Of a stretch of DNA of 64,000 nucleotides, positions 32,470-44,052 are shown in pieces; positions within the stretch are counted from its first letter, which is position 1, and each line of letters opens with the position of its first letter. This DNA comes from Conus ventricosus. Its lineage: Eukaryota; Mollusca; Gastropoda; Neogastropoda; Conidae. The position numbers were made by a program, and so were the translations under genes. The stretch lies in assembly GCA_018398815.1 (NCBI GenBank), contig CM031622.1:23529457-23593456 (forward strand), written 5' to 3'. The notes under the pieces were generated by a model. It worked only from the letters and a program-made list of their open reading frames with translations, ran no database searches and was not told where the DNA came from.

Positions 32470-33273
32470 AGAAAATCGTCAATATGCAGATCTCGAAACT
32501 GTCGTATCAATTTGCTTTTTAAATGAGACTGCATTTGTGGCAATCTTGATGGCACCTGGCAGTGAGTTCCACAGCTGTACAGAACTAGGATAAAATGAAT
32601 GTAAGCGGCTGTCAATATTTTATGCAGGTATGGTATAACATTGACCGCCACTCCTGGTGCTACATTTATTCAATACTAGTTGTTCCATTGGGATGTCAAT
32701 TAGTTTAGCTCTGCCTTTGAAGAAGATATTAAGTTTGATAAAAGCTCTTCTCTCTTCTTAGGATTTCTGTTCTAATTTCCCCATGTTCGTCCTAGTATTC
32801 ACCTTCTCTCTGATATGGTTCCCTGTTATGAACCGTGCTGCTCTCTCCTGAATCTTTTCGAGGTTATCAATGTCCTTTAGATGGTATGGATCCCAGATTG
32901 AGCAACCATATTCCAGTACTGGTCTATCCAGTGTTTTGTAGCAGTCGTCTTTAACCTTTTTGGGGCAGTCGTTGATATTCCTGTATAAGAAAGCTAAGAT
33001 GTTATTTGCTTTCTTACATACTAAATTGTAATGTTCTTTCCATTTGAGACGACTATGTATAATCACGCCTAAATATTTTGCAGCATTGGTTTCTTTAAGA
33101 ATAGTATTATGAATAGAATATTCTGATCTAGTTGGTGAGCGTTTATTACATATACGCAACACTTGGCACTTCTGGGGATGAAATTCCATTTTCCAAGTTC
33201 TTTCCCACTCTTGTAAACCATTTAGATCTTCTTGTAGAATGCATGTATCATTCTTGCTTCTGATTGTTCTATA
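32470..33273 (-). pseudogene. LINE D reverse transcriptase, C-terminal part
   Basis: A continuous stretch (32758-33273) gives the RT thumb and post-RT region, including KCQVLRICNK, AKYLGVIIHSRLKWKEH and EKIQERAARFI. The last blocks (IFFKGRAKLIDIPM, then a WNSLP motif) are in other frames down to about 32480. The open frame can be extended upstream into the Tc1 end, but that upstream portion is transposon sequence, not LINE protein. Confidence 0.88.
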
Positions 33274-33275
33274 TA

Positions 33276-33302
33276 TACTGACTTCCATAAAAAACGTGAA
33301 AA
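33276..33302 (+). repeat. Tc1 terminal inverted repeat, left
   Basis: Starts TACTGACTTCCATAAAAAAC; pairs with 34791-34817 with one T/C difference. Confidence 0.95.
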
Positions 33303-33471
33303 CAAAACAAGCTGAAGGTTGGGGGTGAATTTTATTGGTCACAATTGTACAGAGTGGAAGCGAGAATTCAACGTGATTTGATTCATTACACCGGAAATGT
33401 GTGAAAATGTCATCAGCAATATGTCTTTTGTGTGGAAAATCCAAGGTCACGTGACAAACCAGCTTGAAGTC

Positions 33472-34508
33472 CTAATACCGTGTGTGGCCACCATTTGCGT
33501 TGACAACTGCTTGACACCTGCGGCTCATTGAGTGGACCAGGTGGTTGATGCATCCCCTTGGCACACCAGCCCACACATGGACGATGGCCTGGTGAAGTTG
33601 AGCCGCTGTTGCTGGTCGTGGACGCAGAAGGTCCAGCCGTCTGCCAAGTTCATCCCAAAAATGTTCTATTGGGTTTAAATCGGGACTGAGGGCTGGCCAG
33701 GGCAGCACATTGACGTTGTTATGCTGAAGAAATTTCTGGGTGGCCCTGGCCGTGTGTGGTCTTGCATTGTCCTGTTGGAATGTCCAATTTGGGTGTTGCG
33801 CAAAAAAAGGATCGACATGGGGTCTGAGCACCTGGCTGATGTAGCGCTGTGCATTGACACCCTGTCCGTGACCAGGACCAATGTTCTGAAAGATGACTGG
33901 TCCTATGGCGTGGTTAATGCCAATTGCACCCCATATCATAACGTTCGGGCCTCCCCAGGGTTCCGCTCTACCACACAGGAGTCAGCATAGCGTTTCCCAG
34001 GTCGACGCCATATTCTGACACGACCGTCAGCCATGTCAATACAAAAATGGCTCTCATCTGAGAACAGTATGCGTCCCCACTGCTGCCTGCGCCAGTTGAT
34101 TCGGGCTTGTGCCCACTGCAGCCTGTCCTGCCGCTGTCTTGGTGTCAGTACCGGACCTCTGTGAGGACGCCTACATGCCAGCCCGTTCTCCTGAAGATGC
34201 CGCCGCATAGTGTTGAGGCTGATTCGTTGCTGGAGATTCCCAGGCACCTGTCGAGCAGTGTTAGCGGCTGTTTGCCGCCTGTCCTGCAGATGGGTTCGAA
34301 CAAGATGGCGATCTTCTCTTTGGGTGGTGACCCAAGGACGGCCTGGCCGGGGACGATCATCAGTGGTACCAGTGACTCGCATGCGGTGCTGCAGACGATA
34401 GATGGTTGAGATGTGGACGTTAAACATATTGGCAACCTGCCTGGCATCCACACCAGCCTCCAGATGGCCTAGGGCACGATTGCGTTCCTCTGCTCATAGT
34501 CTTGGCAT
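33472..34508 (-). pseudogene. Tc1-type transposase (DD34E), one stop and one frameshift
   Basis: The product would bind the terminal repeats and cut and paste the element into TA sites. From the ATG at 34508 the frame would give about 345 codons, the usual Tc1 length. The N-terminal half has a helix-turn-helix (DARQVANMFNVHISTIYRL) and a GRPWVT hook-like GRPR motif; then come the first aspartate in ILFSDESHF, the second in FQQDNARPH and the glutamate in LNPIEHFW, with 34 residues between the last two. Damage is light: a TGA at codon 5 and a one-base shift at about 33940-33955 just before MIWG. Starting at the internal ATG-like codon 34451 would avoid the stop but lose the first helix. Confidence 0.95.
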
Positions 34509-34790
34509 CTCTGTAGCGCTCAGACGGCAAGTCGTTACCTGAACCTTGTAGCACAGCTTTATAAAGGCTGCATGCCTGCGTACTTGTCGCTGGTTAACTT
34601 TGCTCTGCATGGTGTGCACGTGCCTCACATGCAGCAACCAGTTTGCCATTTTTGTTGACCCTCCAATGCCGGAATGATGTGTTGCTCACACAATTTTTTC
34701 ACTGCACGTGAGTCTTGGACCCAAACAACTTGCCACAATGGTTCAATATTGTATATTCACCCCTTTTCACCCGAAAAATAGCCTTTCAAA

Positions 34791-34817
34791 TTTTCGCGTT
34801 TTTTATGGAAGTCAGTA
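34791..34817 (-). repeat. Tc1 terminal inverted repeat, right
   Basis: Complement starts TACTGACTTCCATAAAAAAC; pairs with 33276-33302. It is followed by the TA target duplicate. Confidence 0.95.
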
Positions 34818-34819
34818 TA

Positions 34820-35890
34820 CTAAGCTGTCATCTGCAAAAAGCCTTACAGTAGTTCCAGGAGAGAGATTTCTACTTATGTCATTTATATAAATTAAGAAAA
34901 ACAAGGGCCCAGAACAGTTCCGTGTGGTACACCTGACAAGACTGGTTTACAATGGGATGACGACCCTTCCACAACAACTTTCTGCATTCTCCCAACGAGG
35001 AATGATCTAGCCCATTTTAGCAAAGAACCGCCAATGCCGATGTGTTCTAATTTAAGCAGCAGGCCCTCATGGTCAGTCTTAACAAAGGCTTTAGAAAAGT
35101 CTAATAAAATTGCATCTATTTGCTGTCTGTTGTTAAGACAGTTATTAAAAATCATTGAGAGTTGTTATAAGTTGAGTCTCACAACTCCTTCGCTGTCTAA
35201 AACCATGCTGGGCGTTATTTAAGAGCATATTTGTCAAGATGGTCCATTATGCTACTATATATTATGTGTTCAAGTAGTTTTGCTGATATGGATGTAAGAG
35301 ATACAGGTCTGTAGTTCTCTGCTTTTGTTTTGTCACCCTTTTTGAATAAAGGAACAATGCTCGCATCGCACCACTCATCAGGTATTACTCCCTGGTCCAG
35401 TGAAAGCTTGGTAAAGTAGTTGATATACCTCAGTCAATTCATTGGCACATAATTTTAAGAGCTTGCCAGGAACGCCATCAGGACCAGTAGCTTTGTTTTC
35501 ATTGATGTTGGTCAGTAGCGTAAATACTCCTGTTTTGTTTACTTTGATGTTTTGCATTTCAGGGAGTTTATCATCATCCTTTAGTCTAACGTTAATTAAA
35601 GGCTTGGGATTTGAGAAAACCTAACAAAACTACTTGTTTAGTAAATTTGCTTTCCCTTCAGGGTCCTGTATTAGGTTATTCTGGTTGTTTCTCAGGTCTG
35701 GAATCCAATGTTGTCCCGTCTCTTACTCCTTACGTAAGACCATAATTTCTTGTTTTGATGATCACTTTTTGAAATCATCAAATTAACATAATTGGAGTGA
35801 GCAAGCCTACATTCTCTCTGACACCTTCTCTTAAAATGTTTATACCTAATCAGTAATCTTTCTGAATTATTGTGTAGTTTCAATTTCTTA
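34820..35890 (-). pseudogene. LINE D reverse transcriptase, N-terminal part through the FADD box
   Basis: All blocks from 0 to the catalytic FADD are recognisable though frames shift (breaks near 35160 and 35440). Within the best stretch (34892-35155) the expected FDK after SKAF is read VKT, and the expected Q in GVPQGT is H. The transposon joins the domain just after the residues D-S-L-V that start at FADD. Confidence 0.88.
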
Positions 35891-38290
35891 AGATATTATA
35901 ATTTTGTCCGAGGTAATTGACCTTTTGATTTCCCCGGGACAGGGGAAACTTTTCATACTATTCTCCTGCTTGTGTATGCAATGTATGTGGAAAATTGTCC
36001 TGTCAGTTTTTTTTTGCAACTGGTCGTATTCAAGTTGGCAGAGCACAGGGAGAGTCCTGTCTGTATTCTCTCCTTTGGGCACACCAGCTTCCTTGCTCCC
36101 ACGCGAATTTGCTCACTCCGACAACAGATCCTGATGAATAGAATGAAACGCAGGCCTGGCTTTTTGATCACGAAATATGCACAACTTTTATTTTTTTTAA
36201 AAACACTTTGCCCAAGCAAGCTCTCGCTACATGCAAACGTGTTTCAGGTGAACATCATCAGTTGATAGGGTGGGCCATAAAGAAATGTTCCAGCCATTAG
36301 ATCTGGAGCAAGTTTTAACCCTCCTGGGTAAGTGTTTGCTTGCTCAAGGGTTTTCGACTGCAACAAGCCTGGAAATCACTTACGTCAAGGAATCATCAGA
36401 TGTCATAGTGTCAGCCTATATGGTTTTCCCGTATCGCTGTAGGGGAAAACCTAACGATTTCGGGTCGTACGGCCGTATACAACTTTCAATACGGGTAAAA
36501 CTGATTTATACGGGCAAATTTTTAAATCACTGAGGCAAATTGCGGGGTGAACAAATTTTCATAGCAGACGACACGACTCTTAGCACTGAAACGGGAACGA
36601 ACTAAGTAGATGATCGATCATGTTTGTAGGATCAACCCTTCAGCCCCCTTGCTGCAGGCAGCAAAGTCTGCCACCAAGCTGTACAACAATGAACATCAGT
36701 TAACTGTCATTTGCAAGTGACGGTTTTTGAACAGAACAATAGCTGTTGTTCTTGGGAAACTGGTATGATTAGGAATAGAAACTTTGGGGATTACAATAAG
36801 TAATGATGTACTCCTGACTTCAATGGAGTAATGATTTTTGGTAGGAGTGGAAAGTGCATTGAACAAATTGGTTGTGACTTTGATGGACTCATGATGTTGG
36901 TAAAGTGGAAGAGTGCGTAAAAAATGGGTTTATAAACATTTTTCAATTCTTCATTTATTGCCAGCATTTCACTAAGGGGTGTGATTTGATCTACAAACTG
37001 TCTCAAGTGATGCATTCTGCTGGAATGGAAGAGAAGATTCTGCTGGAGGGGGTAAGTGTCATTGTTATTCATAAACTGTCTTAAACTGCCATTTGTTTCA
37101 GAAGTTCTGCCTGAAACCGGTATTAAAATTGTATTCACAGCAATTTTTGTTTATGCTTTGCGTTTTCTGTAATATATAAGTTTTTGGGGCCAGAATAAGG
37201 GAAAAAGTACTTTTCAATATCATATGGGAAGTTGTAAAATGAGGAAAATTTGATTGACACCTATGGATGCTGTGTGTGTAAGATCAGTCAAAAAACCATC
37301 GCAAAATAAAAAAATTTCCCGGGAAATTGCAAGTATCCTCCATATCTCCATTCTTTTCTGCTAACTTTAAAACATTTATAATCATGCATACTGTGGTATA
37401 GAGCAAAATTTTCTTATCTAACTATGTCTTGGTAAAACATTGTTTCACTCTGACTTGCGATATTTGTTGGATAATCTGCAGTAAAAGTGCATTCTTGAGT
37501 CCTACGATGTGTTTTCCTTGTTTTTGCGATGTTTCATACCGCCTCCATGTCCGCAGCGCTACTGGTAAGGTCGGATATCTTGCCGAATGCTGTGGACTGC
37601 AGCGAGTAAATTGTCGCGAAAAAAAAGAAGTCTGAAAGCTTATTCTGTCTGTGTGTCTCTTCCCAACACTGAGCAAACGAAAATGTTGAAGTTGAAATTT
37701 TCTTGTTTCAACATAAACCCTTTAAGCTCAGAAATACTATTTCACGAGGATGATCAATGCTGCTTTATCTTTTTATGTCTACCTATGCCTGTTGCTCGTC
37801 TTGAATTGTTCAAATTTTTTGCTTGTTGTTACTTTTGTACAATATTCACACACCTTCATTAGGGCCCAAAGGGTCTATCAATGAATGAACCATCCAAATC
37901 CGAATCTGAATCCCTCCCCTGACTGTGATTCAAAGCCATTCTGTAGTGTCCATTATCATGGCGATAACATAAAAAGTAAAGCTCTCAAACAAGAGAAGTT
38001 AAAAACCAAAAAGTCAGAACATCAAAACAAAACAAACAGAAAACCCAGCGTAGAGCAGTAATGGGGAGGCAGAACGAAAAGAGATCGAGACAGAGAAAAA
38101 GATAAACTCTAATCCATAAGGCAGGGATATCATTAATATGAAAAAAAAAACATTCTCCCACCCTGCAGGAAATTTCCCCCAACAGTCATTGATGGAGTTC
38201 AGTGCAGCGAGACAGGCTTCATTACACAAGATGTGGCCCGTCTTCTCGCTAGCTACATCCCCCGAGGACTTCATTCTCAGGGATGACTCT
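35891..38290. other. Non-coding part of copy X, possible 5' leader of a retroelement
   Basis: About 35891-36270 continues the minus-strand direction of LINE D and ends in a hairpin block; I see no coding blocks. From 36627 it matches copy 1 as well as Y. Short open stretches (up to 115 codons) are not shared between copies. No gene is supported. Confidence 0.55.
36239..36262 (-). other. Hairpin with CTGATGA...GAAAC order, minus strand
   Basis: The complement reads CTGATGATGTTCACCTGAAA; in Y (50856-50880) the equivalent has a perfect TGTTTCA/TGAAACA stem with a two-base loop. The order resembles a hammerhead ribozyme core as carried by some retroelements, but I could not pair stems I and III. 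Treat it as a hairpin only. Confidence 0.25.
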
Positions 38291-38297
38291 GTGTGTT

Positions 38298-38474
38298 TTG
38301 CGCGCGTGTGTGTGTGTGTGTGTGTGTGGTGTGTGTGTGCGCGCGTGTGTGTATTTTGTGTTTTGTGTGTGTGTGTGTGTGGTGTGTGTGTTTTGTTGTT
38401 TTTGTGGTTGTGTGTGCGTGTTTGTGTATGTGCGTGTTTTTGCATGTGCGTGTTTGTGTATGTGTGTGTGTGTA

Positions 38475-38505
<31 letters not shown>

Positions 38506-38512
38506 TGTGTGC

Positions 38513-38558
<46 letters not shown>

Positions 38559-38604
38559 TGTGTGCGCGCGCCCGCGCGCGCACGTGCGCGCGTGTGTGTG
38601 AAAT
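38298..38604 (+). repeat. (TG)n microsatellite with CG-alternating end, copy X
   Basis: TG repeats with interruptions (TTTTGTGTTTTG, TTGTTGTTTTTG) not shared with copy 1, ending in GCGCGCGCCCGCGCGCGC. Open in all + frames only because of the repeat. Confidence 0.97.
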
Positions 38605-38609
38605 GTTAA

Positions 38610-40020
38610 ACATCAAATAAATTTCCCAAAAACCATTTCAAGCAAGGTCAGAGAGTCATCGACATCAGACTAGGCACTCTGGTCTTGGTAGGGTGATTCT
38701 GGCCATCTGTGAACAGTGGCACAGGCTTTAGGCCAGGACATGCCTGAACATTCCTTCCCGTGTTTCCAAGCAGTGTCGATATGTCATGTCGCATGGAGGG
38801 GAGAACACTTCCCCCTGACTACACCTTTCTAAATCGGTGCACCCAGTCAATGAATTGTGGGGAAGGGGCTGACCGATCATCATTGTCCTAAAACGTCAGG
38901 TCATGATATTTATAGCCAAGCCAACCATGAGGGTCACATCAGGGGTGCAAACGATTCAACACTGGAGTACATATAACTCAAAATGCCCAAAATTAACTAT
39001 CCGAAACAAGTGATGCATTTAACTGAAGGACTAATCTACCCACTTTTTTTTTCTTCTCCAGGCATGAATTGTTTTAGCAATCTTTTGCAGTCTACGATCA
39101 TTTTGTAATTTCATTCCAACTGTTTCTTTTCAAACCTTCTAAATAGCTCTACTTTTTGATTTTTAAACAAAGCGTCTATGATATAGCGTGCCCATGAAAG
39201 CTTCAAAGGGTACACAAAGTGAATCAGTACGTTTACAGAAACTAACCACTTCAAAACAAATACACTAAAACATTATTTTCTATAGAATAACGTAACTGTT
39301 CCACTTGAATTTATGACGACTTATGAAGACGTACTGTGCCCCTTACAAAAAAATGTAGTGATGCTGACCGATTAAATATGTCGACTGTCAAACAATGCTG
39401 TTATGAAAGTATGGAATGATACTGCATTCCTTTAATACGATGATGCTGTCCAATGTAATACCATCATTGAAGAACACTGTTTATGATCAAGTATCAAGCC
39501 GTGCTGGGCCACCTTAACAACAATATACTGATGTTAAACCCAAAGGAATGTCACAATCGTTGAACAACACTATGTATGACCAAATAAAAAGCCATATTGG
39601 GCTCCTTTACAAAAATACAATGCCAACTAGGGAGTAGACACAGAGGTTAAGCTGTTTACCTTCCCCCACGGCAAAACATGATGCTGACGGTTGAAAATTA
39701 CGTTGAACAACGCGGTGTATGACGATGTTTATGACGATTTTGTGTTCTTTAAAAGTGACATCAAAATGTTGACCAATGAGATGTCATAACCTATAAGCAA
39801 CGGCCGAATCGTTCAGAACCGTTTTTTTTTTTTTAACGGAAAATCAGATTAAACAGACAGTGCTCACAGTTTCCAACTATCTGCTAAAGTGTCTGAAGTA
39901 GTGACACCTCAACAGGGGAGCGCGGGCAGCCCAGACATTGTTGTGAAACATCTGGATAAGTACGGGAGTAGATGAACCATATTTGAGCCCAGGGTGTGTA
40001 GAAAGGATGGCAGTTTCAAT
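38610..40020. other. Non-coding part of copy X around the second empty target site
   Basis: Contains the uninserted GATGC target at 39442-39446. No gene, RNA or transposon recognised. It ends in a short (CA)n run (40024-40057). Confidence 0.7.
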
Positions 40021-40539
40021 ACAACACACACACACACACACACAACACACCACACAGTGTTAAAAAACATAAAATCCCTGACATTCAAACAAACAAAGCA
40101 AGCAAATAAACAAAACACACAAGCAAAAAGAGAGAAAAAAACAGCTTACATGCACTTGAAGTGAAGAAACATAAATATTTCAAGCAACCAAGAACAGAAA
40201 ATTGCCCAACGAGGCCGGCTTAACAAAGCTGCTCACCTATAGTCAGGTTGTCAAACTGGAGAGGCAGAGAAACCCAGAGAAGAGACCGAGGAAACTCTAA
40301 TTTGCTGTCACAGGTAATCCTCCAATGTCGTTGATGTTTTTCGGACTTTCGTGAGAGTGGACTTATATAACAACACGTTGGTGAGGCGGCCGGCCGACAG
40401 CTGGTCTGGGGGCTGGGTGACTGACGGCTTCGAAGGCGGGACCTTCTTCTTTGCTTTTTGATTGGAGGAGATGGAAAGTGGCTGGGGTTTTCGCAGTCTG
40501 ATTTCGGGAAGAACAACTATCTGCAAGAGGTATGAGAGG

Positions 40540-41365
40540 ATGAAGTGGGCGGAGGGAGGGAGGAAGGTGGGTGGGAGGGGTAGTTTGGGGGTGGAATGGG
40601 AAAAATCTTTGACAGCCATTGGTGATTTGGGGGGCAGGATGCTTAGACTGCGCCTCATGGTGGAGGAGAGAGTAGAACTGCGTGGGAGACAGGGGAGGAG
40701 GTGGGGGTGGGTTATAGGTGGGTGAGGGGGTTGGAGGGGTTTGTTTACGGGCTTCCAACACCAGATGGGTTTTAATCTTAGAGGTAGAATATGACGAGAC
40801 TTTGAAATGGGAAGGGGGCTGCGGGGTTGTAGGAGGGAAGAGGAGGGTGGCAGGTGGAGGCTGAGGGGTGAATAGAGAGAAAGGGGGGGGGGGGGGGGGG
40901 GAATCAGTAGCTCTTTATTAGCATAGAAATGCACAAAATGCCTGATGCAAGATACGACAACACTTGGGACAAGAAATGGGGGGGGGGGGGGGGGGGCGGG
41001 GGGGGGGGGAGATGTCTGGGGGTGGAGATGGGGTGGTGGTGGTGTTTGGTGAAGGGACGTTAGGTGAGGGGGTGGAGAGATGGTAGGAAGAGGGGGTGCC
41101 GTCCACCTGTTGGCTGATGATTGGCTGAGAGAAAGGATCAGTGGCTTTCAAGCTTTAGCTCTGGGGTGGAGCTAGCTAAACCAGGGAGCTGGGGAGGGAG
41201 TAGGGATGGAAAGGGGGGGGGGGATTAATTCGCGTTGTTTCTCTCCATCAGGCGCTGATGGTAAAAAAAAAAAAGCATTGAAAACCAGTGATGGATGAGA
41301 GGGGGGGGATGAACTGAGGGCTTACGGGACGTGTGTTGGGGGCGGGGTGGGGGGGAGTCCATCTG
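40540..41365 (+). repeat. G-rich, poly-G tract of the unit, copy X
   Basis: G runs at about 40885-40902, 40978-41009 (broken by one C) and 41213-41223, plus many GGTGGG blocks. Same layout as copy 1; the runs differ in length between copies, as expected for homopolymers. Confidence 0.85.
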
Positions 41366-41399
41366 TTGGCATGTTATTAAACAACAACTAAGCCCTCGT

Positions 41400-42068
41400 G
41401 TACGCGCGCGCGCGCGCACGCGCGCGCGCGTGTGTGTGTGTGTATGTGTGAAATGGTACACACATCAAATACATCTGAAAAATTCACGGTAATAAGAAAA
41501 AACCAAAAGACCACGACGAAAAACGGAGACTCGTCCTGACCACTGATGACCAATATTATTCATTTTGAAATTGCAAACATACCTCTTCAGATGAAATTAT
41601 TAGAATCCGCACAATACGCAGATTATTTTTGTCAGTTAAAACACTGTGTATTAGAGTGCTAGAAAAGGGGAAAAAAAGAAAACGAATCTTCTTTTAAGTA
41701 TCTCTCAAAAATCCATAGAAACACTCAATACAGATGTTGTTCCTTAACATAGACACCAACAAATTAAACATGTTTGCATCTAGATAGATTCCATGAGGTG
41801 TTTCCTGGTAGTAAACTTCAATATGACATTCAAACATTTCCCATTAACTTCTCAAACAGTACTTACGGAGAGAACAGTATTTAATCTAACCAAATCATTC
41901 TGACTGCTGAACAATATTAACGTGAAAAGAAAATTGTTGAAAAAACGACTTGTGTCAAACTGTGATGTGTTCCATACAAATTCAACCATTTTCTTTTACT
42001 CCTTAAAATGCTTGAATATTCGAAAATGTAAGGTATGTAAAAAGTGCTTGATTGCATGTTCTGTGAAT

Positions 42069-42070
<2 letters not shown>
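41400..42070. other. Alternating CG/TG stretch and non-coding DNA, copy X
   Basis: 41402-41441 is (CG)n turning into (TG)n. 41450-42069 matches copy 1 and Y and shows no gene. Confidence 0.7.

Positions 42071-42137
<67 letters not shown>
42070..42137 (+). repeat. (CA)n microsatellite, copy X
   Basis: About 33 uninterrupted AC dinucleotides, against about 25 with one slip in copy 1. Confidence 0.96.
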
Positions 42138-42140
<3 letters not shown>

Positions 42141-42491
42141 CGTTGCTGTTGTTGCAGAGCGCAAATCATAAAACCAAAGGCCAAATTTACATGCTTGATG
42201 TGAAAGACTGCAGCCAACCCTGAACAGCTTGCGTTGGTGTTTCTTTACCGATCGATTCTCACACAGCAACGTACAGTCTTTACGTCCGCTTCATCTGCTC
42301 AATTTTGTATGCTACAATACTGACATACTGGAATGGTACTGTGTTCCACAGTCTATTGTTGATGTCCAAGGCGATGAATCAACAGCTGTCATCAGTAAGG
42401 GATCGATGTCTTGGATGAGACGTGTGACTGAAGTCAACATTACAAGGGATGCACTGAATGGCTGATGACAGTCGTGTGTGACATGTTGTGT

Positions 42492-43672
42492 GAAATGTTG
42501 TGTGACTACAGACAACCCCACTGAAGATACTTTGGAAGGAGTGACGATAGTCCGTGTGTGAAATGTCGTGTGACCTACCAACTCCACTGTGGGCGCTTTG
42601 GATGGAGTGACGATAGTCCGTGTGTGACATGTCGTGTGACCTACCAACTCCACTGTGGGCGCTTTGGATGGAGTGACGATAGTCCGTGTGTGACATGTCG
42701 TGTGACCTACCAACTCCACTGTGGGCGCTTTGGATGGAGTGACGATAGTCCGTTTGTGAAATGTCGTGTGACCTACCAACTCCACTGTGGGCGCTTTGGA
42801 TGGAGTGACGATAGTCCGTGTGTGAAATGTCGTGTGACCTACCAACTCCACTGTGGGCGCTTTGGAAGGAGTGACGATAGTCCGTGTGTGAAATGTCGTG
42901 TGACCTACCAACTCCACTGTGGGCGCTTTGGATGGAGTGACGATAGTCCGTGTGTGAAATGTCGTGTGACCTACCAACTCCACTGTGGGCGCTTTGGATG
43001 GAGTGACGATAGTCCGTGTGTGAAATGTCGTGTGACCTACCAACTCCACTGTGGGCGCTTTGGATGGAGTGACGATAGTCCGTGTGTGAAATGTCTGAGA
43101 CCTACCAACTCCACTGTGGGCGCTTTGGATGGAGTGACGATAGTCCGTGTGTGAAATGTAGTGTGACCTACCAACTCCACTGTGGGCGCTTTGGAAGGAG
43201 TGACGATAGTCCGTGTGTGATATGTAGTGTACCTACCAACTCCACTGTGGGCGCTTTGGATGGAGTGACGATAGTCCGTGTGTGATATGTCGTGTGACCT
43301 GCCAACTCCACTGTGGGCGCTTTGGAAGGAGTGACGATAGTCCGTGTGTGAAATGTCGTGTGACCTGCCAACTCCACTGTGGGCGCTTTGGAAGGAGTGA
43401 CGATAGTCCGTGTGTGAAATGTCGTGTGACCTACCAACTCCACTGTGGGTGCTTTGGATGGAGTGACGATAGTCCGTGTGTGATATGTCGTGTGACCTAC
43501 CAACTCCACTGTGGGCGCTTTGGATGGAGTGACGATAGTCCGTGTGTGATATGTAGTGTGACCTACCAACTCCACTGTGGGCGCTTTGGAAGGAGTGACG
43601 ATAGTCCGTGTGTGAAATGTCGTGTGACCTGCCAACTCCACTGTGGGCGCTTTGGAAGGAGTGACGATGGCC
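42492..43672 (+). repeat. 66-bp minisatellite, 18 boxes, copy X
   Basis: Units of 66 bases with the core TACCAACTCCACTGTGGGCG, then CTTTGGATGGAGTGACGATA and a GTCCGTGTGTGAAATG end. Eighteen GGAxGGAGTGACGAT boxes are present, the first in a diverged unit. Variants (T or A in GGAxGG; AAATG, ACATG or ATATG; TGTCG or TGTAG; TACC or TGCC) give each unit an identity. Because 66 is divisible by three, long frames are open on both strands, but single-base losses in units 9 and 11 break them, so this is not called coding. Confidence 0.97.
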
Positions 43673-43905
43673 GGTGTGACGATGGTCAGTGTGACGGTAG
43701 TCAGTGCGATGATGGTCAGTGTTATAATGGCCAGTGTGACAATGGACAGTGTGATGATGTTAGTGATAATGGCCAGTATGACAATGGACAGTGTGGCAAT
43801 GGTTAGTGTGACGATGGTCAGTGTGATAATGGTCAGTGTGACGATGGTCAGTGTGACGATGGTCAATGTGACGATGGTCAGTGTGATAATGGCCAGTGTG
43901 TGACA
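43665..43905 (+). repeat. 15-bp minisatellite, copy X
   Basis: About sixteen GTGTGACGATGGTCA-like units directly after the 66-bp array; the junction GATGGCCGGTGTGACGATGG links the two arrays, suggesting the 66-bp unit and this one share the GTGACGAT core. Confidence 0.93.
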
Positions 43906-44052
43906 TTTCCACAGCCGATCTCTTACATCACTCGGAATTTCGAATTGTGAAGTGTCAATTTTTTTAGTGGAGATATGTGCTTACTGACACCAAATGGAGA
44001 CTACAGCAATGCGGATCATCGTCAGGTTGGTTTTTTTTCTTTATCATTTTGA

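Larger units (their letters stand above)
33276..34817 (-). mobile_element. Tc1/mariner-type transposon, nearly complete, in LINE D
   Basis: A 1542-bp element flanked by TA on both sides (33274-33275 and 34818-34819). Its ends are inverted repeats of 27 bases starting TACTGACTTCCA (33276-33302 and 34791-34817) with a single mismatch. It encodes a DD34E transposase on the minus strand. TA target choice, short terminal repeats, size and catalytic spacing all agree with the Tc1 family. Confidence 0.97.
32470..35890 (-). mobile_element. CR1/Jockey-like LINE (LINE D), minus strand, split by a Tc1 transposon
   Basis: Reading leftward from about 35890, a basic linker (RYKHFKRRCQRECRLAHSNY, near 35790-35850) is followed by RT block 0 with KATGPDGVPG (about 35464-35495), NYRPVSL-like and QHGFRQRRSC blocks (about 35190-35310), ILLDFSKAF (about 35085-35115), GVPHGTVLGP (about 34898-34930) and FADD (34827-34838). 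The Tc1 element follows. The reading resumes at 33273 with YRTIRSKND and continues through LNGLQEWERTWKMEF, KYLGVIIHSRLKW, RPVLEYGCSIWDP (about 32885-32925) and an end block WNSLPGAIK-like near 32550. Frameshifts and stops show it is dead. There is no endonuclease in the window. Confidence 0.9.

Noticed and set aside
32758..33450. One 230-codon protein on the minus strand
   Set aside because: The first part (about 33274-33450) is the end of the Tc1 transposon in a chance-open frame; only the part from 33273 down is LINE protein.
42558..43154. A 198-codon frame with 22-residue cysteine-containing repeats, and a 245-codon frame on the other strand
   Set aside because: The 66-base unit is divisible by three, which opens several frames at once. 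One-base losses in units 9 and 11 break the frame, copy 1 has only two units, and both strands are open. A minisatellite explains it.
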